NCBI RefSeq assembly: GCF_004310665.1
Contig: NZ_SIXF01000002.1
Coordinates: 310,001 to 374,000 of the forward strand
From: Pedobacter kyonggii
GTDB lineage: Bacteria; Bacteroidota; Bacteroidia; Sphingobacteriales; Sphingobacteriaceae
Length of the DNA: 64,000 nucleotides
Direction: 5' to 3'
In this document: in pieces, positions 8,899-17,239 of the stretch
Position numbering within the stretch: the stretch's first letter is position 1
How the letters are laid out: every line of letters starts with the position of its first letter
Made by a program: the position numbers and the translations under genes
Notes under the pieces: generated by a model
Database searches by the model: none
Told to the model about the DNA's origin: nothing
What the model saw: only the letters and a program-made list of their open reading frames with translations

Positions 8899-9128
8899 CT
8901 TTTTAAAATTTTTAATGTATTTGACAGTTGAATTATTGGCACAATTGCGAACACTCCGCAGGTAAAAGTCGTAGGAAGTCACAAATTCATGGTCAATTCT
9001 GTTCAATGGAAGATCATCTGTTTGATACTTCCATTGAATGAAATCTGCCGTATGGCTGTAGCTGGTTTCATATCTTTGCAACGTACCTGCGGCAAAACCT
9101 TTGCCGATCAGGAATGCTTTGAAGTATC
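8887..9128 (-). pseudogene. Internal fragment of a tyrosine recombinase (SAM-like N-terminal domain)
   Basis: Read on the minus strand from about 9128, the frame gives KAFLIGKGFAAGTLQRYETS, then DFIQWKYQTDD, then a segment ending VRNCANNSTVKYIKNFKKI. This is the core-binding SAM-like domain of Bacteroidota tyrosine integrases (the family used by CTnDOT-like elements). Both the N-terminal arm-binding part and the whole catalytic domain with R-H-R-Y are missing. On its 3' side coding similarity stops at motif copy E, which supplies the stop codon. A relic of a mobile element. Confidence 0.7.
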
Positions 9129-9365
9129 ATAAAAAAGTGTTTGACATATCTTTAATGTCATCGGTTTCAAATCAAATTCGAAATAAACTGAGTCCTCATT
9201 TCAATGCACATTTTCTTAAATATATAAGTGTAAGTGATTCTTATTATGGCTTGGAGTAATATCTAATAAAATTAAAGTAGAACTTGTGAGAAGTCAATCA
9301 GCATAGTTGGAAGAATGGGAGGAGAGGGTTAGAACACTGAAAAGTGCATGCAAAAGTATTATAAA

Positions 9366-9484
9366 CAGTAAAGCCCAACAATGTTGGGCTTTAAATTACT
9401 CTGGCGGGGATGAAGGGAGTCCATTTGAACATTTAGAGGGGATTTTGGCAGTTATTAAGGAAATTTACAAGAATAGAAACTGAT
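9366..9484 (+). pseudogene. Extreme C-terminal scar of a serine recombinase
   Basis: The frame ending at TGA 9482-9484 reads AQQCWALNYSGGDEGSPFEH and then an ending with IKEIYKNRN. The ending aligns with HLQELFRIIREIYKNK at the end of the scar at 12960-13502 (shared H-L-x5-I/V-x-I-K/R-E-I-Y-K-N pattern). An inverted repeat AGCCCAACA/TGTTGGGCT at 9371-9391 occupies the place where the sister scars have a GGTTGCTC/GAGCAACC hairpin. Only about 40 residues survive, so this rests on a short match. Confidence 0.5.
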
Positions 9485-9848
9485 TTAATATCGTCTTTAA
9501 CGTGCTTGAAATACCGAAATTATACATCGGGGCGCCAATCACCAGGATATCACTAACCTCGTGATCCCAAGCGACCAGGAAGATTTTTTTCTGAAAACCA
9601 GCGACGAAGGAGCCGCCTTGAGCAGCAAAGGGATTGTTAAGAAATTTGCTGCCAAAAAGATGGGTGGAATTACTGACCTGTGGTAGCGGACACTTAGGAG
9701 GTATTGTGAAGGGGCAGGCAGCATAAGTGGCGGAGAACGGAATGAGGCGGCTGGAGCTGGTGAGATCGTCAAGGGTTACATTTTAACTATTGGAATGTAC
9801 ATTGAAAAAGCACATACTGTTTCATTTCCTTTGTATATCCTTGACATG

Positions 9849-9881
9849 CTGAACAAAACAAAATGACCGTCTGAACAAAAC
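9849..9881 (+). promoter_or_regulatory. Direct-repeat operator upstream of the SDR-AraC operon
   Basis: CTGAACAAAAC occurs at 9849-9859 and again at 9871-9881, identical over 11 bases with starts 22 bases apart, about two helical turns. The second copy ends 19 bases before the -7 element, over the -33 position. AraC-family proteins bind such spaced direct repeats, and the operon's third gene encodes one, so autoregulation by that protein is a reasonable inference. Confidence 0.55.
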
Positions 9882-9900
9882 CTTCGCTTTTTGATCGACC

Positions 9901-9908
9901 TACCTTTG
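9901..9908 (+). promoter_or_regulatory. Candidate -7 promoter element of the SDR operon
   Basis: TACCTTTG matches the Bacteroidota sigma consensus TAnnTTTG, 26 bases before the ATG at 9935. A clear TTG at -33 is not seen, which would fit an activator-dependent promoter. Confidence 0.45.
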
Positions 9909-9934
9909 TTCTATATCATTTAAAAAAAAACAAA

Positions 9935-10948
9935 ATGGAAAAGAACAATTATCAAGGAACGTTACAATATCCGGTAGGATCAGGATTTAGTGCCAAATCA
10001 ACTGCAACTGAAGTAATAAAAGGTATTGACCTGACAGGAAAGATCGCCATTGTAACCGGTGGCAATGCAGGCATTGGCCTGGAAACAACCAAGGTACTTG
10101 CGGCTGCAGGCGCGAAAGTTATTGTGCCTGCCAGGGATATTGAAAAAGCCAAAAAGAATCTTGCCGGAATTCCAAATGTAGAATTGGCGGCGATGGATCT
10201 GGCGCAGCCTGAAACGATTGATGCATTTGCGGAAAAATTCCTGGCTTTGAACCGCCCGCTGCATCTGCTGATCAACAATGCCGGTATCATGTGGGTGCCC
10301 TTACAAAGAGACAGCCGGGGTTATGAGTCACAACTGGCTACCAATTATCTGGGACAATATCACCTGGTAGCAAGATTGTGGCCTGCCCTTAAGCAAGCAG
10401 ACGGCGCAAGAGTGGTTAATGTATCTTCATATGGCCACCAGATGGCATCCTTTAATTTCGATGATCCCAATTTCGAGCATCGGGAATATCAGACACTTTT
10501 AGCCTATGGACAATCCAAAACCGCAAGTAATCTGTTTGCCCTTGAGCTGGACAACCGTGCGAAATCATTTAAGGTAAGAGCCTATTCCCTGCATCCCGGA
10601 TCGATAGCAGGAACGGAACTGGCAAGAGACGCGGATATGGAATTGTTTAAACAAATGGGTTTCTTTGACGAGAACGGTAATATGCGCCCCGAAATCCTGG
10701 CTGGATTGAAGACCATACCACAAGGCGCCGCTACCACTGTATGGTGTGCTACAAGTCCAATGCTTAATGATATTGGCGGGGTGTATTGTGAAGACGGAGA
10801 TATCGCGGAGCTTGATTTTGGCAATTTCGGTAAAGATAATGGCCTTGGAACCCGTGGTGTACAGCCTTACTCGCTGGATGAAACAAATGCTAAAAAGCTT
10901 TGGACCTTGACAGAGGAAATGACAGGGATAACATTTGACGTTAAATAA
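9935..10948 (+). CDS. Short-chain dehydrogenase, long (retinol-dehydrogenase-like) type
   Basis: 337 residues. The cofactor loop is TGGNAGIG at about residues 42-49, the NNAG motif is in LLINNAGIMWVP, and the active site lies in VVNVSSYGHQ followed by Y-G-Q-S-K. The N-terminal extension of about 30 residues and the length resemble WW-oxidoreductase/retinol dehydrogenase-like SDRs of bacteria. It is the first gene of a four-gene plus-strand operon with a second SDR 14 bases downstream, an AraC regulator and a methyltransferase. Substrate unknown; the operon layout suggests an inducible redox response. Confidence 0.85.
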   Translation: MEKNNYQGTLQYPVGSGFSAKSTATEVIKGIDLTGKIAIVTGGNAGIGLETTKVLAAAGAKVIVPARDIEKAKKNLAGIPNVELAAMDLAQPETIDAFAEKFLALNRPLHLLINNAGIMWVPLQRDSRGYESQLATNYLGQYHLVARLWPALKQADGARVVNVSSYGHQMASFNFDDPNFEHREYQTLLAYGQSKTASNLFALELDNRAKSFKVRAYSLHPGSIAGTELARDADMELFKQMGFFDENGNMRPEILAGLKTIPQGAATTVWCATSPMLNDIGGVYCEDGDIAELDFGNFGKDNGLGTRGVQPYSLDETNAKKLWTLTEEMTGITFDVK

Positions 10949-10962
10949 AGCGCAATAAGGAC

Positions 10963-11691
10963 ATGAAAAATTTAAAAGGAAAAATCGCGGTTATAACCGG
11001 CGGTAATAGTGGGATCGGCTATGCCACTGCAAGAGAATTGAAAGAACAGGGTGCCGAAGTGATCATCACCGGGAGGAGAAAAGAAGCGGTGGAAAAAGCT
11101 GCCCTTGAACTACAGGTAACCGGCCAGGTTGCTGACCAGTCCAGTCTGAATGATATCGACACGCTGGTTACAGAAGTCACCAGTCAGTTTGGTAAAATAG
11201 ATATCCTGCTGGTCAATGCCGGAGTTACTAAATTTTCAACAATTGAACTGATGCCTGAAGCCACTTTTGATGAAGTGATGAACGTAAATTTCAAAGGTGC
11301 CTATTTTACCTTAAGCAGGTTTATTCCCATCCTGAATGAAAATGCCTCGGTGATCCTGCTCTCTTCAACGTCCGCGCACATCTCCCCGCCACAAGGATCT
11401 GTTTATGCGGCCAGCAAAGCTGCGCTCAACGCTGTAATGAAGATCGCCTCGGTTGAGCTGGCGCCCCGGAAGATCAGGGTAAACGCAGTTAGCCCGGGGC
11501 CTGTCGCCACGGAGATCCTGGGCAAAATAGGGCTCAACCAAGCATTGGAAGATCACCTCGTGGCCTCAATCCCTTTGGGACGTTTAGGACAGCCGGAGGA
11601 AGTTGCCCGCCTGATCACATTTCTATCTGGTGACGATGCGGCGTTCATCACGGGTTCGGAATATTTTGTTGACGGTGGACAGTCGATTTGA
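10963..11691 (+). CDS. Short-chain dehydrogenase/reductase
   Basis: 242 residues with TGGNSGIG near residues 12-19, VNAG in place of NNAG, the catalytic serine in LLSSTSAH and YAASKAA for Y-x3-K, then SPGPVATEI and the terminal VDGGQSI. A typical soluble NAD(P)-dependent classical SDR. It starts 14 bases after the upstream SDR, so the two are almost certainly translated from the same message. Confidence 0.87.
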   Translation: MKNLKGKIAVITGGNSGIGYATARELKEQGAEVIITGRRKEAVEKAALELQVTGQVADQSSLNDIDTLVTEVTSQFGKIDILLVNAGVTKFSTIELMPEATFDEVMNVNFKGAYFTLSRFIPILNENASVILLSSTSAHISPPQGSVYAASKAALNAVMKIASVELAPRKIRVNAVSPGPVATEILGKIGLNQALEDHLVASIPLGRLGQPEEVARLITFLSGDDAAFITGSEYFVDGGQSI

Positions 11692-11723
11692 AGAAATCCG
11701 TCTAAATCAATAACTTTATAAAA

Positions 11724-12539
11724 ATGGAACATATATCCAGGTATTTAACCAAAGAGATCAAGCTTTCTTCCTACGAGGACAAGCTTTTCAAATCAGACCT
11801 GATGTTTGATGATCACATGCTCGTCTGGTTCATTTCCGGTGAAACCAAGATCATCCAGTGGGATACCACCTTTAATTTCAGGACGGGAGATATCTTTCTG
11901 ATTCCAAGGAACCAGCTGGCCACGATCATCAACTATCCTAAAAATGGCCTTCCCCATAAAACGGTTGTTATGCATTTATCGCTTGACCGTCTGAAAAAGT
12001 TCTATGAAAATATCGATGTCAAAAAGAGATCGCAACCCGATCAAAAGATTTATGCATTCAGCAACCATCCCTTATTAGAAAGCTGCCTTGCTTCGCTGAT
12101 ACCTTACTTTGATATAGACGGCCAGTTTCCCGAGGACCTCGCTTCACTAAAAATAACGGAGTCCATCAGTATATTGCGGATGATTGATCCCGGTGTAGAC
12201 AGCGTATTGGCGAATTTCGACTTGCCTGGTAAAATTGATCTGGTCAGTTTCATGCAGCGAAACTTCATGTTCAACATGTCCCTGGAAAAATTAGGTTACC
12301 TCACCGGCCGGAGTTTATCTACCTTTAACCGGGACTTCAAAAAACTATTTAATACCACGCCACAGAGATGGCTGACCGATAAAAGACTGGAACTGGCGCA
12401 TTATCAATTGCTCGAAAAAAGAAAAAAGCCGACGGAGGTTTATCTCGAAGTCGGCTTTGAAGACTTGTCCCACTTTTCTTTTTCTTTTAAAAAGAAATAT
12501 GGCGTGTCGCCTGTTCAACTAACCTTGGCACAACATTGA
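11724..12539 (+). CDS. AraC-family transcriptional regulator
   Basis: 271 residues. The N-terminal half is a cupin-like sensing domain (VWFISGETKIIQWD, RTGDIFLIPRNQ) and the C-terminal 90 residues carry the two helix-turn-helix units of AraC proteins, with FNMSLEKLGYLTGRS and the signature EVGFEDLSHFSFSFKKKYG. It lies 32 bases downstream of the second SDR in the same orientation. The direct repeat at 9849-9881 is its most likely binding site. The ligand is unknown. Confidence 0.85.
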   Translation: MEHISRYLTKEIKLSSYEDKLFKSDLMFDDHMLVWFISGETKIIQWDTTFNFRTGDIFLIPRNQLATIINYPKNGLPHKTVVMHLSLDRLKKFYENIDVKKRSQPDQKIYAFSNHPLLESCLASLIPYFDIDGQFPEDLASLKITESISILRMIDPGVDSVLANFDLPGKIDLVSFMQRNFMFNMSLEKLGYLTGRSLSTFNRDFKKLFNTTPQRWLTDKRLELAHYQLLEKRKKPTEVYLEVGFEDLSHFSFSFKKKYGVSPVQLTLAQH

Positions 12540-12567
12540 AATTTACTAATCAATAATTAGCAACAAA

Positions 12568-13502
12568 ATGCCCTGGAATCCCGAAATCTACAACAAGTTT
12601 AAGAGCATTCGTTACCAGCTTTTTTTGATCTCGCAGGTCTTATCCAGCCCGCTGGAAAAATGAAAGCAATTGACCTTGGCTGCGGTACAGGGGAGCAAAC
12701 GGCGATCCTCACAGATAAGTTCAGGAATGCGGTATTCCTGGGCGTTGATACTTCCGCTGAAATGCTGGGACAATCTAAAAAACTTGAAAATGATCGCCTG
12801 CATTTTCGACAGTCATCCACGGAAGCGGTCATAAGCAGCAGAGAGAAATGGGACTTGATATTTAGCAATGGCGCTTTGCAATGGTCTGATGATCACGAGG
12901 CGCTTTTCCCTGCGCTTATCCGTCAGCTAAATACAGGAGGACAGTTCGCGGAGCAGATGCCCGTACAAAACGAAAACCTGCTCAATAGCATACTTATACA
13001 ACTTAAGACCATTGATGCCAAAATAGAGGTCTTGGAAACTAAATTGTTTGACGGTACCATCATTGATCATACATATAAAAGATGGAAGATCAAGTACGAA
13101 GGCGAAAAGGCGAAGCTTGGGGAAGACTTTGGTTTTTCAGAGAGGCTGGAAGGTAATCTATATGAAGAGTTACAACTGCTACCTTATATACTTAATATGC
13201 CTAAAATTTTTCAAGATTCCAGTTTGGGACAGAAACACGCCATTTTTAACCAGGTGTTCAAACAAGGACTCACCTTTAAGGAAGGTAGTTTTAGAACACG
13301 CTCCATCAATCCAGATTATGTTCATAAGTTGCTGATAATCAAAGAAAAATGGCTGCTCTTTTTGGAGCAACCCTCTGGTGTTTTTGAAGGAATCCCTTCA
13401 TGCGGGGAATCGGAATACCCACTACAACATCTACAGGAACTTTTCAGAATAATCAGGGAAATCTATAAGAATAAGAAGCGAATGGAAGATGGTAACATTT
13501 AA
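12568..13502 (+). pseudogene. Chimera: frameshifted methyltransferase start fused to a serine recombinase C-terminus
   Basis: The ATG at 12568 opens MPWNPEIYNKFKSIRYQ, the start of trans-aconitate 2-methyltransferase-like proteins. One base is missing near 12619 (expected CAG-CCT-TTT-TTT-GAT), and the frame resumes as DLAGLIQ and, from 12660, MKAIDLGCGTGEQTAIL, the SAM-binding motif I. Similarity to methyltransferases ends near 12965 (GGQFAEQMPVQN). From there the same frame encodes the C-terminal part of a serine recombinase, with YEELQLLPYILNMP, SSLGQKHAIF and SFRTRSINP, to TAA at 13500-13502. The result is an accidental in-frame fusion at an integration scar, probably non-functional as a methyltransferase. 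Confidence 0.75.
13401..13420 (+). repeat. Degenerate attachment-site-like sequence
   Basis: TGCGGGGAATCGGAATACCC stands where the scar at 2324 and the tRNA junction at 26082 have TGCGGAGAG plus GGGATTCGAA. The first part matches well, the second only loosely, so it may be a diverged or a different attachment site. Confidence 0.35.
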
Positions 13503-13579
13503 GTTTATCAGATGGCAGTTTGACATAATGCCTTTCGGCCCAAGAAAGCTTAATTTTCGACATGCTGCCTTAAATTTAT

Positions 13580-13610
13580 CTAGTAGAGAATTTATGGTTA
13601 TCTCTACTAG
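13580..13610. promoter_or_regulatory. Perfect 10-bp inverted repeat before the HEPN-like gene
   Basis: CTAGTAGAGA (13580-13589) and TCTCTACTAG (13601-13610) are exact reverse complements with an 11-base spacer. It lies 25 bases upstream of the -7 element of the next gene, so it could be an operator; no T-run follows on the plus strand, which argues against a terminator for the preceding pseudogene. Confidence 0.45.
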
Positions 13611-13634
13611 TTAGTTTTAAGGATTATATAGCAT

Positions 13635-13642
13635 TATCTTTG
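13635..13642 (+). promoter_or_regulatory. Candidate -7 promoter element
   Basis: TATCTTTG matches TAnnTTTG, 22 bases before the ATG at 13665. The -33 region is not a clear TTG. Confidence 0.45.
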
Positions 13643-13664
13643 TAGTCAATATAACAACTACAGA

Positions 13665-14501
13665 ATGAGTAAGCGCCTCGCCACATTTAAAGACAAAGAA
13701 TTTGTTGTAGTTAAAACCCTCTCCTTTGAGGAGCAAGCTTCCATCGAAGTGATGTTTAGGGTGATAAATGGCTTCGAAACGCAAAACATAAAATTTGAGA
13801 TAGTTCGGGATATTCACGAGGACATTTTAAATACTTTGAAAAATGGCACACCTGGTCATCAGCTATTTAGACAGATTATGGAACTGATGTCTACTTTTAA
13901 TGCATTTTTGAATCATTGGAATACCTCTTTAAAACGGGAGTTCGGCGAAAGTTCCAAAAATTATATAAAGTTTAAGGAAGCTACTGGCGAGCAATTCGAC
14001 ACCTATTTTGAATATCGATTCTTATATGGTTTAAGGAACTATATTCATCATTGCGGAATGCCCAACATAATTGTAAATGCGAAATTGGATAGCAATGATA
14101 TACCGGTCTATGAATTGATGGTTAACAAAGCTGAGTTGCTTTCGGGGATGGATTGGCATAAACGTGTCAAAACTGACTTTCAGACAATTGGAGATACATT
14201 CGATATTTTTCCTTTTTTTAAAGTACTGATTGAATGCGTCACTAGAATTCACAACGTGGCTATCAATAACATAGATGTAATCAAATTATTAATATGTGCA
14301 CAAAGAATGAGTACCTATAAAAAATATAGAGATAGCGAGGATAAAGAGCTAGTTCTGTTAGGTTATACGGGAATGAACCAATTTGGTGACCCGACGAATC
14401 TCAATTATGAACATTTTCGTTTTAATCTAGCAGATTACCTTATCAAACAGATCAAACCAACAAATGATGCTGGAATAGCACCAACTGGATCACCAAGTTA
14501 A
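13665..14501 (+). CDS. Hypothetical protein with a HEPN-like RN-x-x-H-H motif
   Basis: 278 residues, all-helical in appearance, no signal peptide. Around residue 124 the sequence YGLRNYIHHCGMP contains R-N followed by His at the spacing of the R-x4-6-H active site of HEPN ribonucleases. Similar HEPN proteins act as toxins in toxin-antitoxin and abortive-infection systems. The family is not one I can name. It opens the block of defence-like genes after the 13.5-kb recombinase scar and has its own promoter-like element and inverted repeat, so it is probably transcribed alone. HEPN assignment is inference from one motif. Confidence 0.55.
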   Translation: MSKRLATFKDKEFVVVKTLSFEEQASIEVMFRVINGFETQNIKFEIVRDIHEDILNTLKNGTPGHQLFRQIMELMSTFNAFLNHWNTSLKREFGESSKNYIKFKEATGEQFDTYFEYRFLYGLRNYIHHCGMPNIIVNAKLDSNDIPVYELMVNKAELLSGMDWHKRVKTDFQTIGDTFDIFPFFKVLIECVTRIHNVAINNIDVIKLLICAQRMSTYKKYRDSEDKELVLLGYTGMNQFGDPTNLNYEHFRFNLADYLIKQIKPTNDAGIAPTGSPS

Positions 14502-14556
14502 GCTAATTCGTTAGCACCAGGAATCTATCAGTTTAATGATAAACTTTGGCTTCATC

Positions 14557-16350
14557 TTAGTTTATAAATAAAATGTAAAGCCGCAAATTTTCTTCTTCGA
14601 AGCGCAACTGGTACTGCATTCCATTAAATAGCCATCTTCTTCCAGGCCATTGATCCTCTTTTATTTGAGTCCTCTCAATAGTTTGAAAACTACCATGGTT
14701 TTCAAGATCACTGCCCAATACAGCTAACAATTTATTGATCAAAACATTTAATTCATTTTGATATAAAAACCAATTATTGGTCGGTTTTTGCCTGACTAGC
14801 AGGAAAAACGGCTTATCACTCACAAGATCATCGTTAATGACCAGCAGTTTATTGAAATAGTCAAAAAGAAACAATGGAGTAGAATATATTCGTCTTAATC
14901 CATCCTCGCTCAACACCGGCTCTACATGTTGGATGATAGCTGGAACCATGCTTAAAAACTTATCCCCTTTAAAATGTAGGCATTCATGATAATGATTCAC
15001 AAATTCATCGGAAGCCATCACGCATGTGTTGACCTTAAATTTTCTATAGATCGCTTCTGCTTTTTTTAGATTTTTTTGATCATTGGTAATGTAAAAATCG
15101 CATGTAGAGGCAAATGCAGTATGAAATGCATCTTCACTGGTATTGCGAAAAGTTTGCCGTCTCCCTTTATTAACGACTACCTTATCCTCTTGGTAACCGT
15201 GCATATCTAACCTTATGTATTCATTGCTCAATTCGTTATACCAGTCAGGAGAATAATCATTTGGCACAGTGGTACCTGGTAATACTATTCCCAATTTCTC
15301 GTAGGCCTTTTTAATCATCATATAGGGATTTGATGTATCGTATATCCGGTCACGGTTTATCTTGATCCCTTGTTGCATTGAAGTTCGCAGCTGTTTATAG
15401 TCGTCCTGCTCGTTTAGCCGCTTGAACATATTTAGTAATGCATTGAATACTCCTTCACCTGTGTAATTATTCTCTAAATCAGGTAAAAACTGTTTCATCT
15501 GCGCGGCAGTTTCTGGATTCTCAAAAGCTTGGCGAAAAACCGCATCGACCTGCTGATTTTTTAATATGTCCAAATATGGTTTGAGCATCGTTCTGATCTC
15601 TATATCGTCATCGCTTAAATCTTCATTAGCAATATCAGAATTGAGTATATCCAATATTCCTCCAAGATCGTTTCGTTCGTTATACAAATCCTGGGGACTA
15701 CGTTGCTCTATGGCCACTTCTTTGCCAGTATTGAAAACACAAAAATCGTCTGTCAATTTACTAATAAACTCTAGGTCAGCCATAATGTTATCTTTGTTTG
15801 CTGCGTCTTGGCTACTAGCAGCAATATCCCCAATATGGGATGTAGAATATAACTTAAAAAATTTATCATTATCCCCAATAATCTCCGAAAATTCTTCGTG
15901 CATTCTTGCCTTCATCTGGCTCATAACGTTCCAGTCCATATAAATTCTAATCATTCGGTCTAATTTTAGTTTACATTCAGTCTCTACCTGGGCCCGTTCA
16001 TAATAAAAGACGTTTTCAGATTGATGATAAAGCACGTAAAAAGCCGGTAGGCTGTCATTGAGTAAGTAATTGATGTTTGAAACCTTAATTGCAAAAGAAA
16101 TACTGCCATCTTTATTCTTTTCAATCGACTGTGTTGCCTTTAGCTGAACCGGAAACCTAAGATTGGTATTATTCCCTTTCGACTTAATTTCAAGAAACAG
16201 ATCGACACCTTTATCATGTTGAAGTTCATCGCGTATCTCAAAATCCAGAGCACTAAACATATCCCGAAACTTACTTCTGGAAAGCGTCTCTAAATTTGCA
16301 TTTTCATCTGATTTGGGCAGTGATTGATTATTGAACTCGTCTCTTGTCAT
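14557..16350 (-). CDS. DUF4365 (PD-(D/E)XK-like) and PIN-like two-domain protein
   Basis: 597 residues. Residues 20-125 match DUF4365: K-G-V-D50 followed by E54 and the strand PVQLKAT (Q69, K71), the D-ExK-QxK arrangement of restriction-endonuclease-like folds. The rest begins IYMDWNVMSQM (D139) and ends in the typical PIN C-terminal signature DAFHTAFASTCDFYITNDQ near residues 403-422, so a PIN-type RNase domain with a large helical insert is likely. A C-terminal tail of about 150 residues is unassigned. Two nuclease-type domains in one protein, among other defence-like genes, suggest an antiviral effector; this is inference. Confidence 0.65.
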   Translation of the reverse strand: MTRDEFNNQSLPKSDENANLETLSRSKFRDMFSALDFEIRDELQHDKGVDLFLEIKSKGNNTNLRFPVQLKATQSIEKNKDGSISFAIKVSNINYLLNDSLPAFYVLYHQSENVFYYERAQVETECKLKLDRMIRIYMDWNVMSQMKARMHEEFSEIIGDNDKFFKLYSTSHIGDIAASSQDAANKDNIMADLEFISKLTDDFCVFNTGKEVAIEQRSPQDLYNERNDLGGILDILNSDIANEDLSDDDIEIRTMLKPYLDILKNQQVDAVFRQAFENPETAAQMKQFLPDLENNYTGEGVFNALLNMFKRLNEQDDYKQLRTSMQQGIKINRDRIYDTSNPYMMIKKAYEKLGIVLPGTTVPNDYSPDWYNELSNEYIRLDMHGYQEDKVVVNKGRRQTFRNTSEDAFHTAFASTCDFYITNDQKNLKKAEAIYRKFKVNTCVMASDEFVNHYHECLHFKGDKFLSMVPAIIQHVEPVLSEDGLRRIYSTPLFLFDYFNKLLVINDDLVSDKPFFLLVRQKPTNNWFLYQNELNVLINKLLAVLGSDLENHGSFQTIERTQIKEDQWPGRRWLFNGMQYQLRFEEENLRLYILFIN

Positions 16351-16514
16351 TTGGTGTAAAGGAAGTGATTAGCGAAGTTATCGAATTAAAAGATGATTTT
16401 TGAAGCAGAAATATCTCCTAGAAGAATCAGTATTTTGCTGCCAGGGGAAATATTATCTTGTCTACGCGAAATGATATTCGGATATTTACTATTTCAGTAA
16501 AAGAGAAATTAGCA

Positions 16515-17003
16515 ATGAAATATAGCCAATCAGATTTCGTAGTCTACAACACAATTAATGGTAGTCAAGTTTATACCTGGGTGAAAAATGTTTTTGATGA
16601 GGAGAAATATTATATTCTAGACTTTGAAGATAGTAAAGCGTTAGAAAGCGAACTTAGTAGCTATGACGCAGCTAATTTTTCGGTACCTAGCGCCCCACAA
16701 AGCAGCAATATTGATGATTATCACCGCGATACGATGATAGACAGGATTGTAACTGCATTGCAGCCTAAGCAAAATTCTTTAGATCTAAAAGTATCTAAAC
16801 TTGCGGGAAAAATTATTTTTGAGACCGAAGTTAAGGATACTGAAATACTCGAAGATCAGAAATCATTAATAGGGTTTGTTGAAAAGCATAATAAAATGAT
16901 CGCTAAGATTCAGGAGAGATTTAATGGACGTTGGGGCATCAACATTCCGGTGGAACTACGTTTCCATGAAAATAAGGCTTCGTTAAACCCAATTAAGATT
17001 TAG
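16515..17003 (+). CDS. Hypothetical protein
   Basis: 162 residues from the ATG at 16515; the frame is open further upstream to an alternative TTG start at 16458 preceded by AGGGGAAA, which would add 19 residues. No signal peptide or membrane segment, and no family recognised. The middle is acidic and Ser-rich, followed by a helical part (EDQKSLIGFVEKHNKMIAKI) and a short strand-rich end. It is divergent from the DUF4365-PIN gene with 107-164 bases between them. Its role is unknown. Confidence 0.55.
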   Translation: MKYSQSDFVVYNTINGSQVYTWVKNVFDEEKYYILDFEDSKALESELSSYDAANFSVPSAPQSSNIDDYHRDTMIDRIVTALQPKQNSLDLKVSKLAGKIIFETEVKDTEILEDQKSLIGFVEKHNKMIAKIQERFNGRWGINIPVELRFHENKASLNPIKI

Positions 17004-17239
17004 TATTTAACTCGGGAAAATACTGGATTTCGTTATTAGGGCGGTATTTGATATTGATGATTATTTACTGTCGACCAATTTGTTTGAAATTCCTACTGTT
17101 ATGAAACGCATCTCCAGCTTCTCTGTTTATATCCTCACGAATAAAGCGTTACCAAAATTTTTAACTTCACAACGCTATTCATCTAAAATGTGCTTAATTA
17201 ATAATACTAAATTGTGTCTTTAAATTAGCGATTTCACTT

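Larger units (their letters stand above)
9129..9934. other. Intergenic with gene remnants and the promoter of the SDR operon
   Basis: 9129-9365 shows nothing recognisable. 9366-9484 is a recombinase scar. 9525-9686 (plus) is an open stretch of 53 codons without start, containing NLVIPSDQEDFF and ending GGITDLW, which looks like the 3' end of an unrecognised gene. 9690-9840 shows nothing, and 9849-9908 holds a direct repeat and a -7 element. Confidence 0.35.

Noticed and set aside
9539-9772. Minus-strand frame between the recombinase scar and the SDR operon
   Set aside because: Composition is Pro/Ser/Leu-rich as in shadows, and the plus strand carries a more protein-like remnant here.
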